A stretch of DNA of 6,014 nucleotides from Gallicola sp. (GTDB lineage Bacteria; Bacillota; Clostridia; Tissierellales; Peptoniphilaceae), in assembly GCA_012798975.1 (NCBI GenBank), contig JAAZME010000003.1, positions 1 to 6,014 of the forward strand, in the 5' to 3' direction. Within the stretch, counting starts at the first letter, position 1, and the number at the start of each line of letters is the position of its first letter. The position numbers were made by a program, and so were the translations under genes. Below are positions 1-5,996 of the stretch, piece by piece. The notes beneath the pieces are model-generated. The model saw only the letters and a program-made list of their open reading frames with translations, did no database searches and was not told the origin of the DNA.

Positions 1-629
1 AGTTTATACTCAGAAATAATATATAGTTTATCACTAATTCTATCTAATATTTCCTGATTATGGCTAGTTAATAATATCGTTCTTCCCTTTGCTTTTTCTT
101 GAAGCAAGAATTCTTCGATCTCTTTTTGGGATTTATAATCTATAGCGTTAAAAGGTTCATCTAAGATTAGTATTTCCTGCATTTCCATTATAGCTTGTGC
201 AATTCCCAGCTTCTGTCTCATTCCGAGGGAATATTTTCCTACTTTTGTTTTCAGCTGGGGGTCTAATCCTACCATCTCCATCGCATAAATTATTTCTTTA
301 TCCTTAATTTTGTTTTGTATTAGAGAAAGATACTTGAGGTTATCATAACCAGAGTAATAGTCGAAAAAACCAGGATAGTTAATAACTGCTCCAATTTTTT
401 CTGAAAAATCAAATTTCTCTCCAAGAAGCTCGCCGTCAATAAGGATTTCTCCTTTATCCATCCTCATCAGTCCTGTTATCATTTTGAACAATACAGATTT
501 TCCAGCTCCATTTTCTCCAACAATTCCTATACATTCTCCCTTTGCAACTTCTAAATTTAATCCTTCAAAAATTATTTTCTCTTTAAACTTTTTAGAAACT
601 CCCGCCAAACAGATCATATTATTTTTCAA
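1..629 (-). CDS. ABC exporter ATP-binding protein, C-terminus off the left edge
   Basis: This is the nucleotide-binding subunit of an ABC exporter of the CcmA/LanF/bacitracin-resistance class, which powers efflux or immunity through separate membrane subunits. The 209 residues present contain Walker A GENGAGKS (38-45), a Q-loop position filled by Asn (INYPGFF, about 83-89), the signature YSLGMRQ (133-139), Walker B ILILDEP (153-159), a D-loop NAID (161-164) and the switch His in TSHNQE (H190). An ATPase of this class usually runs about 230-300 residues, so only the C-terminal part is missing. I chose the TTG at 629-627 as start because AAGGAGG lies 7 nt upstream; the ATG five codons in (617) is too far from that site. 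The start overlaps the end of the upstream membrane gene by 11 bases, which suggests translational coupling. The family call is firm; the substrate is unknown. Confidence 0.9.
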   Translation of the reverse strand, partial: MKNNMICLAGVSKKFKEKIIFEGLNLEVAKGECIGIVGENGAGKSVLFKMITGLMRMDKGEILIDGELLGEKFDFSEKIGAVINYPGFFDYYSGYDNLKYLSLIQNKIKDKEIIYAMEMVGLDPQLKTKVGKYSLGMRQKLGIAQAIMEMQEILILDEPFNAIDYKSQKEIEEFLLQEKAKGRTILLTSHNQEILDRISDKLYIISEYK

Positions 630-1248
630 CGAATAACCTCCTTCCTTTTGTTAAAAACAGTCTCCGAAAAATTAGTATTGCAATAAAACAAATAATTGCA
701 CTTATTGACCCTGTTATATCTGAAAAAAAATCTACTGTACGATAATAGGAGGATATTCCAATAGGAAGATAGATGATCCCGCTATTTTCTATAGTTACAA
801 TAAAATGCGACATAAAAACTATAATGAAACTAATAGTAGCACTTTTAGATATTACAAAAACCGTTAGATAAAAGTAGATCAAAAATAATATTTCCATTAA
901 AAATAAAATGTTTAAGATCAGTATTGAATTCAGCACTACTTCTACTAAACGATGACTGTTTAAACACAACATCGTCAATAAAGCAGTAAACATCCATATA
1001 ATAATCGGAAAGAAACAGATACGCAATAGTTCAGTTTCTAAGTATTCGATCCACTTCTTGTATTTTTGAAAGCGGACTATAATCATATCCATCGTGCTCT
1101 GACTCATTTTGTCTATAATAATAGATAATATATATATTGTTGTCATATTTCGAATTAAAAACAATGTAAAAATTCCTATTTGAAATCCCTTAACACCATA
1201 CCCCTGATAAACATCATATAAATTACCACTATTATAAAAATGAACCAT
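619..1248 (-). CDS. Exporter membrane subunit, N-terminus probably frameshifted
   Basis: This is a polytopic membrane protein, probably a permease subunit of the adjacent ABC ATPase. From the first ATG (1248) there are 209 residues with hydrophobic spans near 22-46, 76-96, 104-132, 138-152 and 181-198, and a basic C-terminus (RRLF). That ATG has no Shine-Dalgarno sequence. The same frame stays open upstream to 1347 and encodes a convincing N-terminus: a basic amphipathic stretch (FSLEFLKLDKKLK) followed by a further hydrophobic segment (ILIVIIYLITQFT). This extension has no ATG, GTG or TTG. The well-placed ATG at 1343, 5 nt after GGGGTG, is one base out of frame and hits a stop after two codons. 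The real gene thus probably starts at 1343 and needs one extra G in the run at 1338-1341, or a -1 slip. I do not recognise the family; the permease role is inferred from hydrophobicity and from the overlap with the ATPase. Confidence 0.7.
   Translation of the reverse strand: MVHFYNSGNLYDVYQGYGVKGFQIGIFTLFLIRNMTTIYILSIIIDKMSQSTMDMIIVRFQKYKKWIEYLETELLRICFFPIIIWMFTALLTMLCLNSHRLVEVVLNSILILNILFLMEILFLIYFYLTVFVISKSATISFIIVFMSHFIVTIENSGIIYLPIGISSYYRTVDFFSDITGSISAIICFIAILIFRRLFLTKGRRLFVEK
637..647 (-). promoter_or_regulatory. Strong ribosome binding site that fixes a TTG start
   Basis: On the minus strand this reads AAGGAAGGAGG and ends 7 nt before the TTG at 629-627. It is the best Shine-Dalgarno match in the exporter operon and lies inside the last codons of the preceding membrane gene. 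It decides the TTG start over the in-frame ATG at 617 and may make the ATPase better translated than the membrane subunits. Confidence 0.8.
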
Positions 1249-1330
1249 CGTAAATTGTGTTATAAGATATATAATAACAATCAGTATTTTGAGTTTCTTA
1301 TCTAGTTTTAAAAATTCTAAACTGAAATTC

Positions 1331-2074
1331 TTATTTACCCCATATCTTCACCCCTGCTTTTCTGCTCTTTATAAAAGTATAGGTAACAGCACAACTCTGA
1401 AGAATTAATATGATAACCCCGTATTTTCCGCTATCCAAATCAATCAACACTAGATTTAGACAATAATGATAGACAGGAAATATAAACCAAATCATTTCTA
1501 ATAATGGTATTCCTCTAAAGGGATTAACCATTGTAACTCTCGACAAGTTTAAGACTATAAGAAAAACGGAGTAGAATAAGAATCCTCTATATTCCATTCT
1601 TTGTCTAACATTCATCAAGAAAAATAAAAGGAAACTGCTCCCCGATATTAGAAAAAGTATAATTAAAAAAATATCCACAGTATTTACATAGGGGATAGAA
1701 TTACTTATAAGATTTATTTCAGACCTTGCTATTTTTATAGAAACATAAAACAAAATCTGTATCACTATCCCAAATAGAATGGAAAACATAGAATACATAA
1801 AAGCCCCTGCTAGACTCTGCTTCTGATAATATAGAACTCTTTTAAATCGTATTAATTCAGTTTCTTCAAAGCTCAGTCTGTTTGCCGTAAAAATCAAATA
1901 AATGAAATAAAGGTAAATATATATATTATCGCTATGAACTAGGTAAATAAAATCTAAAAGTTTAAATGAAGCATTCTTAAAATTCATAACGCAGGTTAAG
2001 AAAACCAGCATACTATAAATCTTTAATGGTCCCTGAAATTTTCTTAAACACAGCTTATTCATATACCTACTCAT
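1331..2074 (-). CDS. Exporter membrane subunit, unrecognised family
   Basis: A 247-residue integral membrane protein with hydrophobic spans near residues 18-33, 50-64, 88-114, 133-154, 163-180, 188-210 and 218-235. A short basic N-terminus (MSRYMNKLCLRKF) and a charged cytoplasmic-looking stretch RLSFEETELIRFKR (66-79) fit the general pattern of ABC-2-like permeases. There is no enzymatic motif. The ATG at 2074 overlaps the end of the preceding membrane gene by 8 bases, with AAGGAT about 10 nt upstream, so translation is probably coupled. The 3' end overlaps the likely start of the next membrane gene. Its place among two other membrane proteins and an ATPase suggests one multi-subunit exporter, perhaps for a bacteriocin or antibiotic peptide. 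The substrate is a guess and I cannot name the family. The reading frame is intact, but the operon 5' end is lost, so expression is doubtful. Confidence 0.8.
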   Translation of the reverse strand: MSRYMNKLCLRKFQGPLKIYSMLVFLTCVMNFKNASFKLLDFIYLVHSDNIYIYLYFIYLIFTANRLSFEETELIRFKRVLYYQKQSLAGAFMYSMFSILFGIVIQILFYVSIKIARSEINLISNSIPYVNTVDIFLIILFLISGSSFLLFFLMNVRQRMEYRGFLFYSVFLIVLNLSRVTMVNPFRGIPLLEMIWFIFPVYHYCLNLVLIDLDSGKYGVIILILQSCAVTYTFIKSRKAGVKIWGK

Positions 2075-2633
2075 TCGATCGATCCTTAAAATACATAAAC
2101 TTTGCTACCGTTACTATAAACACAATATATATACCTATACTTATCCAAATAGAAGACATCGTTGCATACTTGCCATAAAAGGAATTATAACCTTTTGCAA
2201 AAATCATACTGCCTATAGGATAAAATGGAGAATTTAAAAAAATAATATCGCTTAATAAATGGTACAGCAAAGAAGAAGTAGCAATGACAAAGAAATTCTT
2301 TACATAGAAACTCAGTATCACAGAAAAAACCGAATAGAGCCCAAATATTAAACTTTGAATCAAAGAGTAGAACAAACAGTATAAGTAAGGAGAATACAGA
2401 TAAAGCTCTCTCAATACTAAATCGCTGGATGACTTATAGTCTCCTCTAATTCCCTCTGAGAATAGTTCTAAAGCAAAAAAATAGGATATCTGTTCTTTTA
2501 ATAATGTGCTGAAAAATACTACTAAAAAAGAGCCAGCTAATAGAAAAAACTTATATCTTTTCTTTGAATATCTTTGATGAATAAAATGATAAGTTGTAAA
2601 ATGAAATGCATAAGGAAATAAACAAAAAAATCA
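2067..2633 (-). pseudogene. Exporter membrane subunit, 5' end removed at the IS
   Basis: The C-terminal part of a membrane protein, about 187 codons, open from the IS border at 2630 to the TAG at 2067-2069. The only usual start codon in the frame is a TTG at 2414 with no ribosome site. Yet the frame upstream of it is plainly coding: the stretch HQRYSKKRYKFFLLAGSFLV gives a basic flank and a membrane segment, followed by a soluble stretch containing LKEQISYFFALELFSEGIRG. Further hydrophobic spans are encoded around 2380-2250 and 2150-2100. The frame ends in a stop made by the IS terminal sequence, so the N-terminus was cut off by the element. A start at 2414 would discard about 70 residues of real protein, so I call a truncated gene instead. 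It overlaps the next membrane gene by 8 bases. The original was presumably another permease subunit of the same exporter. Confidence 0.75.
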
Positions 2634-2693
2634 TGTAGATACGATATACTTAAAAGCGATCAAACCATAAGTATAAAAGGGGTATCTACATGA
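2631..2693 (+). repeat. Long inverted repeat covering the transposase start codon
   Basis: TCATGTAGATAC (2631-2642) is perfectly complementary to GTATCTACATGA (2682-2693), and inside it TATACTT (2645-2651) pairs with AAGTATA (2669-2675). The 3' arm contains the transposase ATG (2690), and the Shine-Dalgarno AAAAGGGG lies between the two 3' pairing segments. In an mRNA entering from outside the element both arms would be present and the start region would be closed. A transcript starting inside would lack the 5' arm. A weak internal promoter candidate (TTAAAA 2650-2655, 16 bp spacer, TATAAA 2672-2677) would give such a transcript. This matches the known way IS10 and IS50 block read-through expression, but that role here is inferred. 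Confidence 0.75.
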
Positions 2694-3748
2694 CTGAAAA
2701 CAATTGTATCACAGAAAATCGCACCTTCAAACACCTTACTGACATCCAACGCGGAAAGCTGGAACAGATGGCAAAAAGTGGCACCTATAAACAAGCCGAA
2801 ATGGCGCGTGAATTGGGGGTCAGCCAACCGACTGTTTCTCGTGAACTGAAACGCGGCAGAACGCGCCAGCTTGACTATCAGCACAATTATTACGAGCAGT
2901 ATATTGCCGCCTCAGGCGCACGGGTCTATAAAGAAAATCGCGAGAACTCGCATGCTCGGGATCATCATAAATATTCTGCGGCTTTTCTTGCGGCCTTACC
3001 AGAAAATCTAGCACCCAAGAACGGGCTACGGCTTCCTAGTGTGGATACTTTTGTACATTCTTATAGAAAGTCGCATCCTAAGGAACACGTTCCCTGCACG
3101 AAGACCGTTTATGCTTTGATCAACGCTGCCGTTTTCTCAATCCGAAACATTGATCTACCTATGAAGATCCGGATGCGGCCACGAAAGAAAACCGTTTCGG
3201 AGCCGAAGGGTCATAACGCTAAACACTTAGGACGCAGTATTGAAGAACGTGCGCCAGAAGTGCTATCGAGGGAAGAGTTTGGACATTGGGAAGTTGATTT
3301 GGTCTTAGGCAAGAAAACAAAAAACGAGCCTGTCATTATCACTATGGTTGAACGGAAAACCCGTTACTTCCTCACTAAAAAAGTTTGGGGTAAAGGCGCA
3401 ACGTTGGTTCAAAAAGGCGTGCTTGATTTAATGAAAAAACAGGGATTGGAACAGTTCAAGTCTCTAACAACGGATAACGGATCTGAGTTTTCAAGTCTGT
3501 CCCTTATCGAAGGGATCGCCTCGGATGTTCAGGTTTTCTTTACCCATGCGTATGCTTCTTGGGAAAAAGGAACGAACGAAAGGCATAACAGCATGCTCAG
3601 AGAATTTATCCCAAAGGGAGTCACGCTGCGTCCATTGTCTTATTCGCATTTACTGGCAGTAACCGATACGATTAACCATAGACCAAGGAAAATAATGGGT
3701 TATGCAACACCTGCAGAACGCCTTCAGGAAGAACTGTCAGTTTTGTAA
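2690..3748 (+). CDS. IS30-family DDE transposase, intact
   Basis: This 352-residue transposase catalyses cut and rejoining of the IS ends on DNA. The N-terminus holds a helix-turn-helix of the IS30 type (about 16-56: LTDIQRGKLEQMA, then ARELGVSQPTVSRELKRG). The catalytic core shows D203 in HWEVDLV, D262 in TTDNGSEF and E297 in WEKGTNERHN, followed by the family tail motif NHRPRKIMGYATPAE (329-343). All three acidic residues and both domains are present and the length is normal, so the enzyme should be functional. The start ATG lies 7 nt after AAAAGGGG and is inside the inverted repeat of the IS left end. Codon use is visibly richer in G+C than in the exporter genes to the left. It is transcribed away from the truncated exporter operon and toward the sugar genes, so read-through could reach the latter. 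Confidence 0.95.
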   Translation: MTENNCITENRTFKHLTDIQRGKLEQMAKSGTYKQAEMARELGVSQPTVSRELKRGRTRQLDYQHNYYEQYIAASGARVYKENRENSHARDHHKYSAAFLAALPENLAPKNGLRLPSVDTFVHSYRKSHPKEHVPCTKTVYALINAAVFSIRNIDLPMKIRMRPRKKTVSEPKGHNAKHLGRSIEERAPEVLSREEFGHWEVDLVLGKKTKNEPVIITMVERKTRYFLTKKVWGKGATLVQKGVLDLMKKQGLEQFKSLTTDNGSEFSSLSLIEGIASDVQVFFTHAYASWEKGTNERHNSMLREFIPKGVTLRPLSYSHLLAVTDTINHRPRKIMGYATPAERLQEELSVL

Positions 3749-3758
3749 GCTGCTTAAG

Positions 3759-3899
3759 GTGTTTCGTTGGCTCCCTAGGGTAAAAGAATAGATTAGCTGA
3801 GTCAAGAGCCGCTTCGCTCCTTCTCTTGACTCAGCCAACCTATTCTCTTGGGTCAGAACCACCAACAACTCACCTGAAAAATGGTAAGGGACGAAACAC
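3759..3899 (+). repeat. Large nested stem-loop in the 3' non-coding part of the IS
   Basis: The core stem pairs 3785-3808 with 3823-3846: AGAATAG with CTATTCT and GCTGAGTCAAGAG with CTCTTGACTCAGC, separated by a 4x4 internal loop that itself contains two T-A pairs. In all 22 of 24 positions are complementary around a 14-nt loop (CCGCTTCGCTCCTT). Outer pairings exist too: GTTGG (3766-3770) with CCAAC (3862-3866), and GTGTTTCGT (3759-3767) with ACGAAACAC (3891-3899). No U-run follows, so it is not a standard terminator. It starts 10 bases after the transposase stop. It may be a structured 3' UTR or small RNA of the element, or a separate palindromic insertion; I cannot decide. Confidence 0.7.
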
Positions 3900-4012
3900 G
3901 CCCAGCCGAAAATGGCTTTAAACCATTGGTAACACTGGATTATTGAGTAATTCGCTGTCTATAAAGGTTTTTAAAATTTTTTATGCATTTGATATTGCAA
4001 TTAAGCAAAAAA

Positions 4013-5125
4013 ATGAAAAAAAGAATGAAAGGTTTATTAAGTGCAGCATTAGTATGCGGATTATTTCTAACGGCATGCGGCGGAGGAACGAACACAGAAG
4101 CTCCTGCAGATGATGCAGCAAAGCCGGCTGAGGGAGAACCTATCGTAGTAGAAGTATTGGCAAAAGGATTCCAGCATCAATTCTGGAAAGCAGTTAACCA
4201 AGGAGCGGATAATGCGGCAAAAGATCTAAACGCAACGATCACTTTCCAAGGCCCTCCAAATGAAACAGCGATTCAAGATCAAGTACAAATGCTTGCAAAT
4301 GCGATCAACAAAAAACCAAATGCAATTGCCTTTGCAGCTCTTGACACAACAGCTTCATTGGATTTATTAGCTCAAGCAAAATCAGCGAATATTCCTGTAG
4401 TAGGATTCGACTCAGGAGTTCCTGGAGCACCGGAAGGTACAACAGCAGCAACTGCTTCTACAGACAACGAAGCAGCAGCAGCGATTGCAGCAGAAAAAAT
4501 GTATCCTGAAATTAAAGCTAAGGTTGAAGCAGCTACAGCAGAAGCGCCAGTGCGTATCGGTGTTGTATCTCAAGAAGTAAACTCTGCTTCATTAGTAGGA
4601 AGAACAAAAGGGTTTATCGATAAAATGACTGAATTAGCAAAGGCTGCTCCAAATGTTGGGGAAAAACTTGCTATCGTTGGAAACGACAAATTCGCAAACG
4701 GTGTTGCAGAAAACGGCGCTGTTGTCATTATCGATTTAGCAGTACCTGCAAAAGTAACAGATGCAGACGGTCAAACTCAAGCACAAACATTATTAAACAA
4801 AGCAGATCTAGTTGGAATCTTCGGCTCAAACGAGTTCGGTGCAAAATCTATTATCAATGCAGATAATGCAGTGGGCGGAAAAGTTGGAGAAGGAAAAGTT
4901 ATAGCAGTAGGATTCGACTCCGGCGCATTACAAATTGACGCTGTTAAAAAAGGACAATTATTCGGATCTGTAACACAAGATCCAATTCAAATCGGTTACA
5001 AAGCAGTAGAATTAGCTGTAAAAGCTGCAAAAGGCGAACCAGTAGCCGATGTGGATACAGGTGCTGTATGGTATGATTCTTCAAATGTAGAATCTGAAGA
5101 CGTGAAAGCACTGCTATACGAATAA
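4013..5125 (+). CDS. Sugar ABC transporter substrate-binding lipoprotein
   Basis: An extracellular solute-binding protein of the periplasmic-binding-protein type 1 fold (ribose/galactose-binding class), tethered to the membrane and expected to deliver a sugar to an ABC importer. From ATG 4013 it has 370 residues: a signal peptide with n-region KKRMK, a hydrophobic core and lipobox LTAC with the lipid-carrying Cys at 22, then a Gly/Ala/Glu/Pro-rich linker to about 42. Two lobes follow, with family-like segments GFQHQFWKAVNQGADNAA (52-69), IPVVGFDSGVP (127-137), GRTKGF (196-201) and IAVGFDSG (297-304). I prefer 4013 over the upstream in-frame ATG at 3983, which would put a non-signal-like MHLILQLSKK in front; another ATG at 4025 is possible. 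None of the three has a recognisable Shine-Dalgarno site, which is odd for a normally well expressed gene. The IS ends about 50 bases upstream and may have displaced the native leader. The ligand cannot be told; no permease or ATPase gene for it is in the window. Confidence 0.88.
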   Translation: MKKRMKGLLSAALVCGLFLTACGGGTNTEAPADDAAKPAEGEPIVVEVLAKGFQHQFWKAVNQGADNAAKDLNATITFQGPPNETAIQDQVQMLANAINKKPNAIAFAALDTTASLDLLAQAKSANIPVVGFDSGVPGAPEGTTAATASTDNEAAAAIAAEKMYPEIKAKVEAATAEAPVRIGVVSQEVNSASLVGRTKGFIDKMTELAKAAPNVGEKLAIVGNDKFANGVAENGAVVIIDLAVPAKVTDADGQTQAQTLLNKADLVGIFGSNEFGAKSIINADNAVGGKVGEGKVIAVGFDSGALQIDAVKKGQLFGSVTQDPIQIGYKAVELAVKAAKGEPVADVDTGAVWYDSSNVESEDVKALLYE

Positions 5126-5154
5126 AATAAAATCACAGTATAAAGGAGATAACT

Positions 5155-5799
5155 ATGTTAATGGATAAAGCTCGGCAAGAACTCATCCAATATGGACGAG
5201 CGTTGGTAGACAGCCGTCTAACAAAAGGGACAGGAGGAAATCTAAGTGTGTACGATCCTGAAACCCAGCTGATGGCTATAACACCGACAGGAATTGATTT
5301 TTACGAAATCAAACCAGAAGATATTGTCATTATGAAACTAGACGGAACCATCGTAGAAGGGGACAAAAAACCGTCCAGCGAATGGGTGATGCATAAGATT
5401 CAATATGAAAAACGTGATGATATCACCGCCGTTATCCATGCACATACTACCTATGCAACAGTTATTGCTACATTAAGAGAAGATCTTCCTCCCGCTCACT
5501 ACATGATAGCAGTAGCCGGACCCAATGTACGCTGTGCGGAGTATGCAACCTATGGAAGTCCAGAACTTGCAGAGAATGCTTTCGAAGCTATGATCGATCG
5601 AAATGCAGTACTTTTAGCAAATCATGGAATCTTGGCAGGGACACATTCCTTGGCAAATGCCTTTAATATAATAGAAGAAGTAGAGTATTGTGCTCAAATT
5701 TATTATATGGCAAGGGCAATCGGCGAACCTGTTGTATTAGATGATGCAGAAATGGCAAAGATGGCGATCAAATTTGAAAGCTACGGACAGAAAAAGTAA
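5155..5799 (+). CDS. Class II aldolase, L-fuculose/L-ribulose-phosphate type
   Basis: A 214-residue zinc-dependent enzyme of the class II aldolase/AraD-FucA family. Members cleave sugar-1-phosphates such as L-fuculose-1-phosphate to dihydroxyacetone phosphate and an aldehyde, or epimerise L-ribulose-5-phosphate. Seen in the sequence: the phosphate-binding GTGGN (25-29), TPTG (43-46) and the SSE motif (74-76), with Glu76 at the catalytic acid/base position, and metal ligands His95 and His97 in VIHAHTTYAT plus His157 in LLANHG. Length and spacing match E. coli FucA (about 215 residues) closely. AAAGGAG (5142-5148) lies 6 nt before ATG 5155, which settles this start over the second ATG at 5161. 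The gene follows the sugar-binding lipoprotein by 29 bases with no terminator between, so they probably form an operon that takes up and breaks down one deoxy- or pentose sugar. Which substrate is used, and hence fucA versus araD-like, cannot be decided. Confidence 0.9.
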   Translation: MLMDKARQELIQYGRALVDSRLTKGTGGNLSVYDPETQLMAITPTGIDFYEIKPEDIVIMKLDGTIVEGDKKPSSEWVMHKIQYEKRDDITAVIHAHTTYATVIATLREDLPPAHYMIAVAGPNVRCAEYATYGSPELAENAFEAMIDRNAVLLANHGILAGTHSLANAFNIIEEVEYCAQIYYMARAIGEPVVLDDAEMAKMAIKFESYGQKK

Positions 5800-5822
5800 T
5801 TAGAATATATGACCCCTCATAT

Positions 5823-5868
5823 CGACAAAGAACCTCGCTGTTTAAAGCTCGAGGTTCTTTGCCGTTTT
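5823..5868 (+). terminator. Rho-independent terminator after the aldolase gene
   Basis: CAAAGAACCTCG (5826-5837) pairs perfectly with CGAGGTTCTTTG (5850-5861) around a 12-nt loop, and two further pairs follow after one mismatch. A short TTTT run (5865-5868) follows. It begins 23 bases after the aldolase stop and ends the two-gene sugar operon. Confidence 0.85.
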
Positions 5869-5921
5869 GGAAGGGGAGAAGGGCTAGGAAGAGAATAAAG
5901 GGGAAGTTGTTTTATCGCTAT

Positions 5922-5939
5922 GTTTTAAACGGTTAAAAC
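5922..5939. promoter_or_regulatory. Dyad between the terminator and the promoter, possible operator
   Basis: GTTTTAA and TTAAAAC form a perfect 7-bp inverted repeat around ACGG, about 29 bases upstream of the -35 box of the next promoter. It could be a binding site for a regulator of the downstream gene. It does not match the spacing of a catabolite (cre) site, and AT-rich dyads of this size do occur by chance. The rest of 5869-5967 shows nothing recognisable. Confidence 0.3.
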
Positions 5940-5967
5940 TGTATATTTTAATAATATTGACAAGAAT

Positions 5968-5996
5968 TCGACAATTTGATGAAGCTGTGTTATACT
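5968..5996 (+). promoter_or_regulatory. Strong sigma-A promoter for a gene beyond the right edge
   Basis: The -35 box TCGACA (5968-5973, one mismatch to TTGACA) is separated by exactly 17 bases from the -10 box TATACT (5991-5996, one mismatch to TATAAT). TGT directly before the -10 gives an extended -10 element. Transcription would start near 6003 and run off the window, so the target gene is not seen. Confidence 0.75.

Larger units (their letters stand above)
2634..3963 (+). mobile_element. IS30-family insertion sequence (right boundary tentative)
   Basis: The left end begins TGTAGATACGATATAC, which resembles the TGTAGATTC end of IS30, and it coincides with the point where the truncated permease frame stops. 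A partner is visible on the other side of the transposase: read in reverse from 3963, TATAGACAGCGAATTACTC aligns with the left end at 16 of 22 positions with one gap. That gives an element of about 1.33 kb, which is plausible for the family. A weaker alternative right end lies at about 3750-3768, just after the stop codon, where the inner half of the repeat partly matches but the terminal bases do not. No 2-3 bp target duplication is seen at the proposed borders. The coding part is clearly richer in G+C than the exporter genes, consistent with horizontal arrival. Confidence 0.55.

Noticed and set aside
2634..2690. A 57-base mini-element bounded by TGTAGATAC and GTATCTACA, or two abutted IS ends
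   Set aside because: The inner copy includes the transposase start codon, and the inverted repeat continues inward, so a hairpin at the IS left end explains it better.
2660..2884. Minus-strand open frame of 74 codons
   Set aside because: It lies wholly opposite the transposase N-terminus and the IS left end, with no ribosome site and no recognisable protein features.
2820..3014. Minus-strand open frame of 64 codons
   Set aside because: It is antisense to the transposase coding region; the composition fits a shadow frame.
3785..3846. Terminator for the transposase mRNA
   Set aside because: The stem is strong but no U-run follows on either strand.
3766..3866. Integron attC-like site from GTTGG/CCAAC arms in a large palindrome
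   Set aside because: The core motifs do not match the attC consensus and there is no integron integrase or cassette structure.
3983..4012. Upstream start for the sugar-binding lipoprotein at 3983
   Set aside because: It has no ribosome site and adds ten residues that do not fit a lipoprotein signal peptide; the next in-frame ATG gives a typical one.
5921..5941. Catabolite-responsive (cre) site
   Set aside because: The central CG is present, but the TG and CA flanks are at the wrong distance, so it is listed only as a possible dyad operator.
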